A DNA stretch of 64,000 nt from Leuctra nigra (taxonomy: Eukaryota; Arthropoda; Insecta; Plecoptera; Leuctridae), in NCBI GenBank assembly GCA_934045905.1, contig OW203762.1:48633411-48697410 (forward strand), written 5' to 3'. Below the pieces are notes generated by a model. That model did no database searches and was not told the origin of the DNA. It saw nothing but the letters and a program-made list of their open reading frames with translations. Within the stretch, counting starts at the first letter, position 1, and each line of letters starts with the position of its first letter. The translations under genes and the position numbers were made by a program. Of this stretch, positions 25,301-37,500 are shown piece after piece.

Positions 25301-28300
25301 CATAGGTGAACATTTGCTAAACATGACTCGAACTCGACTCGAAAAACTCGATTCATCTCACTGACTCGACTCGAACTCGACTCGACCTTAAAATATCAAA
25401 CTCGCACAGCCCTAATAAATATTACTGTTTTTATTAATACCATCACAGTATTACAACTTATTCCGGCAGTATTTGATGCTGTACAACATGAAAATTTCCT
25501 ATAACTCTCTTACGATGCTATTACCGTGATTCAACTTATTATTTATTTGTAAGGTTATACTTCTTCATGAGTCTAGTCCCAGAATTAACACAACGTTGCA
25601 TTTAACACTAGAATATCGTTCGGTGTAACGCGTTGATAAGCAAGCACCAATTCGTCCAAAATCTCGAACCAGATTTTCGTAACGCACAGAAAACATGTAC
25701 AGATGGAATGCTCCTTGAATTATTAAGTATCATAATTTGGACACCAAAATGTACTTTACACTGTAACAAATTTAATATGGGGTAATTACTTTAACATTTA
25801 CATGTGCTAACTTGCAAATGGGGGGTGAAAGCTCTTGCACAGTACAGAGTGTATAACTGTCCTGCCATGTTGCACAGATGATTGAGCTTTCTCCCAGCAA
25901 GTAAGAGGTTCGATTTTGGGCTGGATAATTTCCAGTTTGTACATCCCGTCTCCCCGAAAGTCTTCCAGAAGTGACAAAACACAGCATCATAATGTAAAAA
26001 TCCTTTCAATATTTAGAAAAGACAAAGGGACAAAGGGACAAAATTAGTTCAGCATGAAGAATTGTGTAGTAATATACCTACCTACTAAATTGGGAAACTG
26101 ATAGAAGATAGTGATAAATAAATGCATTCCAGTGAGAGTTCAGTAGCTGAATGTTCTTAGAACTGTGAATATTCAAGATCAAATTACACAAAAAATTAAA
26201 CTATAAGCTGAGATCATAATAATTAATAATATAGAACAGCATAATTAATAGCAAAATTCTTGAATGATATACTGTACATTAAGAGGAGTCCAGATTATAT
26301 CAAGCGCCGTAATTCTGTTGGGTAGGATGCCGAGACTTCTCATGATTTCTCAGATAGCGCTTCTGTCGAAAGCTTAGTCCACAAGAAGGACATGCAAACG
26401 GCTTAGCATCCGAGTGAATCAGTTTGTGTCGCAGCAGCTCCCCCTTGAGTCGAAACTGTCTGTTGCATATTTCACAAACGTGAGGTCGTTCCCCTGTGTG
26501 TGTCGTGACGTGAGACAGAAACTGCTGCCGCCGACGGAATCGCATGGTACAATAAGTGCACGGATGAGGGAACGAGTCGGTGTGCGTCATACTGTGAACA
26601 TAGAGCGACGCTTTTGACTTGAATGTCTTGCCGCAGGAATCGCAGATGTAAGGACGCTCACCAGTATGCACGCGGCGGTGGTCATCGCGCGTTGCTTTTG
26701 ACGCAAAGCTCCGTTCACACAAGTCGCACGGGAAATTCTTGATACCTGCGTGGACGTCCTTGAGATGCCGCGCCAAACCGCTAGAGCAACGGAATTGTTT
26801 CCCGCACATGTGGCAAGTATACGGTCGTTCTCCAGTGTGTGTACGCATGTGGCGATAGTAATTACTCTTTACGGCAAACGTCCTGCCACACACTTGGCAG
26901 AAAAAGGTGGAATTTTGAACAAAGGATTTGTCGTCAATGTGATCGCGAGCGTGTTTCCTCAAGTCACTCTTTTTAAGGAAGCTTTGGTTGCAGTCAGCGC
27001 AGACACAAGGTTCAATGATGCGCATGCTGGCACGTAGTTTATACTGTCTCTGGTGGAAGGCTTTGAATGTGGACCTGCAAGACAAAGCAGAACCATTCAT
27101 CTTCGCAGGTATCTTCTATTGCAACCGTTGATTGTTCATGCCTTTAAGTGATTAGGTCAGTTCCCCACACACGACACACACACCCCCAAGCACATACACA
27201 CCAAAAGAGAGTTTCTTCAAGGATAACTCCACTACACTGTTTGGTAGTATCATAATTTGTTTGCTACCTAGTTGTGAAAATATTTAAATATTGGAGCTTG
27301 CATTAAAAGGATGGGAAGTATTGAAAATAAAATCAACACAATGTACCTATTGTTATTTAATTCACAAGCATTACTAAAAGTAGTATTTACTAAATAATTA
27401 CTCTCAACCAAAAGTACCTCACCATGAGTCAACACTGAGGCTGACAGCCCATTATTATTATTGATCATTATCACAAATGATTCAAGGCCCATGCACAATT
27501 GACATAACTTGCAGCCACAACCCGTAACCCGCAGCCGCAACACGCAACCCGTATCACTATCTGTGCCCAATTGACGTAACCAAGACGTAACGGACCAAAG
27601 AAGCACATAGAGTTAAAAAATATGACGCACACATCTCGGTATCATTGATCGCAAGGCACGGCTTCCTCTTTGCCTGACATTTAAAAACAAGAAAAGAACG
27701 AAAAATCTAAGAATAATAATGACAATACAATTTTGGCGGCTGGGTTAGGTTATGTTGTTGTAAGTATAAAGTTTGATAATTGACTTTTTCCGATTCCGGT
27801 TTTGTTATTTCATTCCGATTGGCTGCCCGTCAGAATGTGATAGATAGATTATTAGGGTTTAACGGCGCGTCAACGACGAGGTTATATTGCGCACATTAAT
27901 TTTAACTTTTATCTTTGTTGATCAAAGTGGAGGACATCGGGAGGGGTCGACCTAACGGGCCCGATCCGGGGGAGTCTGAAACTGGTAAGAAAGCCAGTTC
28001 AGAATGGGGACAGACCGGGGGGGGGGGGGGGGGGGGGGGGGGGATGCGTCGGGCCGGTGGGACCCGATTTCAGGGGGATCACCATCTCGAGGGGGGAGGC
28101 CGGCCCGAGGGGCCCGCGAATTTGGGGAGGGCATGGGACTAGGCCGACCCTGGACTGCACTTGGTTGGGACCAACTCGTATGTGAGCCGGTCCCATAAGC
28201 CCCACCACCGCGTCAAGGTGGCAGTCCATTGGTGGGGCCGTCAGAATGTGGGTGTGGCCTAACGTAGCTTACGTAAAATTGTTGAAACTTGGTCAACTCT

Positions 28301-28542
28301 TGCGGGCTACGGCTGAGGGTATGTCAATTGTGCGCAGGTGCATTGGTATGCATGGTTTCAACTGTTCACGCAGTTGCGCTTACGGGATGCGGCTGCGGGT
28401 TATGTCAATTGTGCATGGGCCTTAAGTTGGACCCAAAATTCCACCTTATGCATCTATTTGCCAGTAGATGCAAATAGACAATCTATTCACGAACAAAAAA
28501 GCCTAGCAACAAGACTCTCGCTGTAAAACAGATGTTGAGCCC

Positions 28543-28595
<53 letters not shown>

Positions 28596-31500
28596 CTTAT
28601 ATAAATGTTACTCATCTTTTATCTGCTATCATAAGTAGGTACATATTCCAACTCAATCACTTATTTTGTATATAACTTTATGAACTGCTTTATTCTAAAA
28701 AGGTAATACTTACATAACATTGGCAAGAACTGCTTATAAAATAAGGTGGAACACTGCAGAGATACTTGCACAATTATTTTTCCAAATTAGGTGCCTACTC
28801 TTTGAACACTACCAAAAACATCAGATGATGTTCACAACACCTAAAGTAATTTCCTGATCATAAACTAATGAGCCTCTGAAATAAACTCAAGTTTCCCTAC
28901 ATCCAAAGATCTGCATGGAAATATCTAATACCTACACATATAGCATACCTTTCTTTTTCGTGGTCTAAGGTGGATATGTTCCGTAAGCAGCTATCTTCAC
29001 ACAGCGAAACTCATCTTGAAAATCACTTCAACCACCTTTACACAGCAATCCATGAAGGTAGGTATGTAGACACTTTCGGTAAGAAAATTTTTCAACAAAC
29101 TTATAGGTAAGGTAGGTATAAATGAATTACCTATAGGTATTTATGTCCGTGTAAAATGATGCCAAGTCAGCCTCCACATTCCTTCTTGATGTCTTCTGAA
29201 ATCTTCAGTAATTTCTTTTAGTTTTCATTCACTCTTGATGCACTCGTTTGTAGAGTCGTTATCCCTCTTATTTTTTATAATTTCTGGCAATTTTCGAACC
29301 CTCCCAAATATTTCTCATTGTAATCAAATCTTCAAACCTTGCCAAAATTAAAACAAATTTTGATACATAGAATACCTACGTTACACTTTGCACTATCCTA
29401 CTTCAGAATTTTATATATCTTGGTAACTACAAAATTAGGTACCTACCTAGTTCTGTTGTCTTTATATGTATAGGTGGGTACCCGAATCATTAAAAATCAA
29501 AATAACGAAAATAAATTTCTTAATTGAATCAGGACAAATTATGTCTAAAATGTGTTCATCTTCAGCAATCTTCAACCCTAACCAGTTATACCTAGACCCT
29601 ACAATGTACAGGAATGGTTTACACAAGAAATTTGGAACGGAAATAGTAGGTACCTGGTACCCCATTCATATTTAAATTGTGTTTGTAACATAATGTTTGT
29701 AAGTAGGAAGGCACCTACCTTGTGACTTATACTTCAAGTCATCCTAATTGTAGAGATTTCTGTAGGCAATTGTGACTTTCTCCTGCTCAGCACACGGCAT
29801 GTAACTTAGTGTTTTGATTAAAAAAATCCGAGTGAAAGCAATTCGATCACTAAATAAAATCAGCATTGACCAGCAATAAACACTCTTCATGGATTATTTC
29901 CACAGCAGTTACAGAAACTTCAACCGACTTATGTTCCTAAACTTCCTATAGGTAGGTCTATATTAAAAGTGCCAAAAAGGGCTAGGTACCAATTTACTTA
30001 TAAACAATGTTCTTGTTTAAAATGTTCAAACTGCTATTTCACCAAATTCTATTACGTTCATAGTTATACGCAGTGCAAAATTAAATTTGAATTTTGAGAA
30101 ATATTCTTTTTGTTTGCTCCTACACTCTACATGGGAGATTAAGAATAGTGGGATATACAGACAGAGGGGTATAAGTTTCATGTGGAACAATCCTAAAAAA
30201 CCAGAATTTTGTTCCCACTCAAATAGGTACCTCTCAACATCTAAACGAAGTAGGTAGGTAATTACCTACATACTCGCTACACAAATAGAATTTTTAAATA
30301 ATAGGCCTAGGTACTTCAATGATTAGTAGAATTAAAATTCTGAGATGTTAGGATTATTCCGAACTGACAAATATGTTTGTAACTACATAACAAACTAGCA
30401 TGGAAGATAGCTTACTTCATGTAAGTAACTTGCAACACAATCTTGGCAATAGTGTAGGTACCTAGGTAAGGTAGCGCACATTACATTGTTTGCAATTCGA
30501 GCGACAATGAGCTATGCCTACTTAAAAGTTTATTAACAATTCAAACATTTCATAATTATAGGTAGGTATGTACTAGGATAGGTACCTACCTACTAAGCAT
30601 TATTTGATGATACTACCAAACTGTTCTGAAACGTAATAAAATACATTGCTTTCTTGCCAAGAGAATACACAAGTAAACTATCTCAGAACTCATCTCAGTA
30701 ACTTCCACTTTTGCACTTACCTACCTGCAGTGTCTGGCAAAAAGCAAATTTGTAAAACTTAGGTAATACCTAGGTAAGGTAGGTACCTACAATAAATTTG
30801 ATGAATGGGGGAAATAATTAATACACCTTGTCGCTTCAGTAATGAGGGGCCTTATCTAAAATACCTATCTTAAATAATAACATGACCTAATCTAAATTTT
30901 CCTACCTACCTACTCATTCTTGTTTCTTGAAATTAGGGCTCAACTGTCTTGACCAGAAACTGCATAAATACTGCACAACATTTAAAATCTCATGGACAAA
31001 TGAAATAGAATCCAACAATGATGTTGCCTTGGTAACCAAAAATATTATAACAAATGGTTATGTTGTATACTACATAATTCCATAAGGCACTGGAATAACC
31101 AGATTCTTCATAATCATAAGTAGTGAATTTTCATAGAAATAAGAATGTATAATGGATTTAGCAACAATTATTCAACATAAGAATGAATGATTGATAATGA
31201 TATGATATGATAACATTAAGGATTCAATGATGAGGCCTTACTTTCAGATCTTGATAGTAGGTAGGTAGGTAGGTATTAATTTGATCAAAATACGAAAGGA
31301 TGGTAAACTTCTCTGAACATGTCTCAGGAAGGCGCAAATACCATAATATTGGTACCTAGGTAGTAATAATTAAGCTTTTACTTTTACAAGAATACCTACA
31401 TGGAGCACTAAAACTTGAGTAGGTATGTGTATGTCGCGCTTTGGTACATTACATATGTATGAGCTTACGACATATGTTACGAAGGTAACTAGGTACCTAC

Positions 31501-34500
31501 TTATTGAAAGAGCATGTCTCATGTCCACGCTGCTCATGCAGTTCATTGAACAGTGAAAGAAAATTAGCGTTTAGACTAGACCATCCATAGCATTGCTGAT
31601 AGCATCATGCAAACTTTACGGGTGTCCCTAAAGTAACGCAACAATTACCTAGAACTAAAGGACCGAAAACTGAAAAGCAATACTAAATTCTAATAGACCA
31701 CATTTTATATTATCTAGTTGGCTCTGCTTTTCAAAAAATTTCATATGCAGTACTGTGATCCTCATATCTATTAGTGTTTTTCAACAATGACTCATAACAT
31801 GAATACCTAGATTATATTATATTAGGATCACGGTACTGCGTATGAAATTTTTTGAAAAGCAGAGCCAACTAGATAATTTAAAATGTGGTCTATTAGTTAG
31901 GTACCTAAAATGGAAAAAAATAAAGAAATAATTTTTCTATATCTAAGTTGCTTCTTCAGGTTTTTATAGACCCAAGCTATTACGCTCTAAAACATAAAAT
32001 AATTTGCAAACAAATTGTTGTAACAGAAATTAAAATATAAAAGTAATGACGCAACCATTTTTATGACGCCAGTAACAATACGTATCAAAAAAAGACTGTA
32101 GAGCTCAAAAACCAATCAAATAAAAACTTCACTTTGCAAACAGCCTTGAAATGGGTGGGTTGCATAAAATTTAAGTGACATCAAGGTAGGTACGCAAGAA
32201 GGGAGTAAATTAGCCCGGCAATTTGTTAGCTCGTACTATTTCGAATTTTGCAGCCGAAGAAACTTTCTTCGAAGTGATGCCAGGTGAAGGATGAATCGCT
32301 TTATTGCGTGGTTTCAGACTAGTCAGCACAAACCAAGGCAAGCTACTGGGATGAGTTCAATATCAATATAAAATTAATGCTTGATTGATTCCTACCTTTC
32401 AGTTGCTTCGCTGGTCTCTGGATCGCTTACTTCGGTCTTGGGTTGGATTATTGGTTCACTCTTCTTGCTTCTTAGCCGACTGCGCACCTGAAATTCACCC
32501 ATTCTCTACTCAGTATCTTTAATCAATTAAAGTAACCGTTACAGTACTGGACAGTATGCACTTACAGTAGGTTTCTTAGCAGGAACTGTAGCCTTAGATG
32601 TGCTCGGTTTGCTCAGATCGCCAAGGGGGTCTTCCAGCAACTACAACAAAATATGTGAATTATAATTAAAACGACTACTAAATAAAACGACTACGACATG
32701 ATTCATAAGATTTCACTTTCGTTTCAGCATACATTAACTGGGACGCAGTGGCGTGCCGTGACATTTGAAGTGAGGGAAGCAAATTGCCAGGAAAGAAATT
32801 TGCCCAGACCCGGAGGGGGGTCTGGGGGGCTTGCCCCCCAGCTTAGCCCCGCAGGGAATTTTTTAAAATTTGACTAATTTTAGATGGTTAAAAACAATTT
32901 TGAAAGTACCTTTTTGGAAGATTACTTGAATTTAAGAAATGGTCAAAGGAGGATTTTCAGACTAATTTTTTATATTTTAATCATTAGTTTTTTGAAGGCA
33001 AATACGAGGGCAAATACAGATATACAAAAACTTTGTAGAAATGCGTAAACTGAACTGAGAATCCGAAACTGCAATATTTTGTAGATATTACAAGTTTAGA
33101 CATTCAACCGCTCTTGAGCACTGTCACCGACCGATCACATGTTCGTTCCAATCCTGTCAACTCGGGAGTAGTTCGGCTGCGTTCGGACTGTGGATGCAAC
33201 TCTCCGATTTGCTTCCCTTGGCTAGAATACGCCTGCAGAAATAGACGCATTTTACACAGAAATGCTTTGTGTTTAGACCGGCAAATAATGTTATTATCAT
33301 GGCAAAATAAGTTTTTATTATTGACAATACTTTCAGGTGGCTGCAGATTAACATATTTGATTGTAGGCAAATCACCTAATGCATGCGTAACTCCCGTATA
33401 TAGAGCGAGGGATTGGAAGCAATTCGAAAAGTGAATCCCTTGGAGCCGGCCGACTGCCGAGCCGAGGCAAGTGTATGCGTGCGCACGCGCCTTGCCCACC
33501 TCCTGTCTTAGAAACCGCGTTTACTTTGAAATCAGAGCGAAAGTGGTGACATTTGTGTTCGTAATAAGAATTCTATAAGTAGTATTAAGTGATGAATATT
33601 TTTGTAAAAAGATTAAATTATTATACATATAATTATTATATTTTAATATTGTTGGAATGGAAAAGGAAGGGGAAGCAATGCTTCCCTTGCTTCCATTGAG
33701 TGCACGCCACTGCTGGGACGGGAGACTATAGTCTATATATGCAACTTGTGACTAGATGCGGGAACGTCCACGAGAGTGTCCATCGAATTTTTTCACTTAT
33801 TTAAAGGCTTGATAAGGTTGAGAAGTTGAGAAGCTAGGAGGAAGGAGCTGGGAGTGGAAAGTTTGAGGTTCAAGATGGGTAGCTAGAGAGATTGCGTTGG
33901 TTTGGACACATGAAAAGAATGGATCTCACGAGAATCCCAAGACAGAAGAAGAGTGGGGAGACCAAGAGAGAAGTGGAGTGGTCTTATCAGAGAAGACGTG
34001 GAGGACAGGCAGCAAAGGTGGCAGGTAGTGGAAGCAGATAAGTGGTGGGAGGACAAGAGGATCTGGAGGGAGCTGGTGGAGAAGTTGGAGGAAGGTGACG
34101 AGGATGAAGAAGAGGAGGATAAAACGTCAGGCCTGGCCAGCCGGTTTAGAAGAGATCCGAGGCCCTAGACCCAGTGGGAGCTCCCACTGTCTGACCTGAC
34201 AACATTGTCGAAACCAGAAAAAGATTATTATTTATTTAAAAAAAAAATTATGTTTTTTTAATTTTTTAATTTACCTAATAATATGTAGTACTAGGTATCT
34301 TTTAAGACAGTACTTAAAATAATTAATATTATATTTGACATTAAAAAAATCTAAAATTTAAATTTTGTGATTTTTTTTTATAAAATTTTAATTTTGTTAC
34401 AGTACAGGTAGTAAAATAGCTACTATTGACAATCTTCAAATAATCAAATATATAGTCTTGACCTACTATCAAAAAATATTTTAACGTTACAACGTTACAC

Positions 34501-37500
34501 TAGATAACGTTACATGACCAAAATTTATTTTCTCTGGAATTGATAACAAATAAAGCAAAATTATTTGTAGTACAGTATTTTTTTAAGGTGCCATTGAATT
34601 TGGAAGTGTTTCTAGGAGCTAGTAAGATATACATTAGCTGAAACATGGATCCAGGAGAAATATGTTTCGTAATTCTCATGTTGAAAGAGCAATGTTTTTT
34701 GTCACAAGAATAACAATACATTTATCCCCAATTTTCAATTAAATCGTGTAATATTTCAGTCAAGTTTGTATTAAGATTGCAATGATTGCAAAATGAAAAA
34801 TGCAATGACAAAATATCCTATTTCATTTAATTATGTGCGTGCTCCAAATGTCAATAACAATGGACGTTCCCATAAACGTAACGTAGTGTAGTCTCACTTT
34901 GGGACCATTGGCGACAACAAGTGTAACTTTATGCAGAGTAGGTATATGATTTAAATCATTGATTTAAATCAGATTTAAATCAAATGAATAGATATAAAAA
35001 AGTGCAGACGAATGAAATATTTGTGAAAGTACTTTATTATTAATAAAGTAGACCGTACTTTCACAAATATTTCATTCGTCTGCACTTTTTTATATATTTT
35101 TTTGATTTAAATCAATATAAATCCGATTTTAATCAATAAAAATCTGATTTAAATCAAATAATAAAAAAATTGATTAAAATGGATTTAAATCAAATAAATT
35201 TGAGTTTTTGATTTTTATTAAAAAAATTTAAAAAATCACATACCCTGACTATGCTAAGCAAATGAAACCAACAACACATCATCATTGTTGATCTATAGGT
35301 AGGTGGGGTAGGTAGTTAAAAGCATGTTTTTAGCAAAGCAAAGATCACATCTACATTTTTAAACTAGTAAAATTAAGGAAGAATACCATAAAAAGAGGAA
35401 CATTGTATTGAACACACCTCGACGTGTTTGGAATCATCATCGTCAAAGTTGTCATCTGACTCTCGTTCTTTGTTCAGTTCTTGTTCACGCAGTTGCAGTA
35501 ACTTTTTCTCCGCTGTGACGCAGCCGATGACGAGGTCATGCCAAGCTATGAGAGTTGATGCACACTGGTAGCATACTTGCAGGGGCAGCTTGTCACTTGC
35601 TCTCACCTGGGGACAGTAGATACTCTCTCTCACAAAGTGTAAGTTGCTTGCCATGTACGTTTACACCAGAGTGGTGGCCGGTGGGTAAAACAGAACCAGC
35701 CTTTACATGTACGTACTAGGGCTGGGAAAAACTGAGAATTTGAGTAAACGTTTACCCCTCCCCCCACCCCCAAAAAAACTTTTAATTGGATCACTTAACT
35801 TTTACCAAAATAAGTGTAGTAGGTAGGTACCTATGGTCGGTGACATGACAGGCAAAGAAGAACCCGTTCTGGCATAGGCCGCCCTATACAAATTTGCTAA
35901 ACTGGATTCAGCTTTGCCTGTCACTGACATTAGGTACTATTTGAGCATCAATTGACCAAAAAAGTATTTGACCAGTCAAATCCCATCCCTAAAGTAAAGA
36001 TAGTAAACAGAATGGAATGTCCAAGAGTAATTTTTCTTACCTGAATTGGAAGGTGTTTCTCTATTTTCATTCCTAGCTGATGCTCTAAGCCCTCACCATC
36101 AAAGATTGGGATGAGGTACTCATTTGAGCTGGCACAGATGCGACATAACTGATTGGACTGGACTCCATCGGTCCATTGGTCAACATCACCAGGGTTGTAA
36201 TAATCTTCTCCTTCCATCATAGTGGTTTCCATCAAGCTCGAGGTCCCCGCATCATCCTCAGCTGAAACAAAATGTAGAGTTAATATCGCATACCTCAGCC
36301 CCTCCACTTCCTCGATTAGGTACTTTAAAATAGAAAGATATTTGAGAAGATATAAAACAATTCTTTACATGTAGACCCTCAAGTAGGTACATTAAGGTAT
36401 ACTACCTACATAACTATTACTCAACACATTTGAAGTAGGTACTGTACATTCATTGGTACTACCGTATAAACACGAATATAGTAGGTACAGTCTGTTTTTT
36501 TACTGTATGAACTCTCACCAGATGGAGCCACAGTCAGTTGTTCTGCTAGGCCGAGAAAGACTTCATTGCGCGCTCACCTTGCAATGTTGTCTTTCTCGGC
36601 CTAGCAGAACAACTGACGGTGTCCCGGTCTGTAGAGACAGAACTGTAGGGTACAGTGGCCACTACTCCCAGCTGATATTCTGGACCCTTATTTAATATCA
36701 CAAACCACTAGTTCGGTTATTTGAAGTCCTGGTCATAGCTATATCAATAACATTGCGGGACTAGCCTTGGACTAGGAGAACAATGCTAGTCCACCACTGA
36801 AGTCAAAGCCTAAATCGATATTAAATAAGGGTCCTGGCGCTGAACTGAAGTGATAGATTAAAAAATTATCATGTCGAAAATACTTTTTTTTTCATAAAAT
36901 AAATGATCTAACAGATGATTTTTGTGTATTTTGTTATCAAGCTTGATTTGTAGCGAATAAGTATATTTTTCCTCAAACTGAAGGTTCAAAAACAAGCCCG
37001 GTAACCTTACCCTATATTCAAGGACACGTCCTGAATATAGGGGTCAATACCGTATGTTGAACTGAAGCAAAATAAGTTACTAGTAGCTACCTAGTACCAC
37101 CAATCCTTCTAAAAATGTATTACAACATTTATTACTGTTAAATGGTCATTGCAATATCTTCTGCAATATAATTGAACACGATCTTTGGAGATTCAGAGTG
37201 AGGAGAGCTGTGAGGAATCCTCACTCAGAGTGAGAATACCTTTGATATTATGCCCTTTTAGGTCCTTAGTTAACCACATTATTAAAAAAACAAAAAACGA
37301 GCAAGACAGAGGAATTTTTAAGTTAAAAATTCCTCAAGTTTGTAATTTAGGTTCTTAGGCCGGGTAGGACCGACCAACTTTGGATTAAGTTAATTATCGA
37401 TGGTTAGTGGAAATTAGTGAATCGTATTGGCTGTGGAATTCGCACCAACTTGATTCATTGGTTAACCATAGTTAGTCCTACCCGGCCTTATAGGTCCATT

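Larger units (their letters stand above)
23213..25414. mobile_element. hAT-like non-autonomous element, 2.2 kb, with CTCGA-rich ends
   Basis: Perfect 8-bp target duplication ATAAATAT at 23205-23212 and 25415-25422. Termini are TAGGGGTGTGCGAGTACTCG and CTCGCACAGCCCTA. Both ends carry arrays of ACTCGA/TCGAGT. The interior has a 95-bp tandem duplication, a GATGAT run, a block resembling the ATCGATCTGAAATTTT repeats at 42 and 58 kb, and a very long hairpin. No transposase frame was found, so it depends on another source. Confidence 0.88.
32641..35417. other. Intron between constant exons 3 and 4
   Basis: Contains a 967-bp hAT-like element, a non-LTR tail and a GATTTAAATC-rich element, listed separately. 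About 34,200-34,900 is AT-rich without features. Confidence 0.6.

Noticed and set aside
4920..27074. Ten independent zinc-finger genes
   Set aside because: All exons begin at acceptors of the same phase, no first exons or start contexts were seen in the gaps, and the phase matches the ZAD linker donor. Kept as an alternative only.
27915..28229. Frames across the poly(G) run
   Set aside because: Low-complexity Gly/Pro tracts caused by the homopolymer; open on both strands.
31257..31275. Telomere-type repeat
   Set aside because: Units are AGGT, not the insect TTAGG repeat, and the run is very short and internal.
36262..36307. Upstream start MEGLRYAIL for the ZAD protein
   Set aside because: It lies before a strong acceptor (ttttgtttcag) and shows no ZAD-like sequence; read-through of the intron is the likely cause.
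36533..36617. tRNA gene
   Set aside because: A single long stem-loop without cloverleaf arms or internal promoter boxes.
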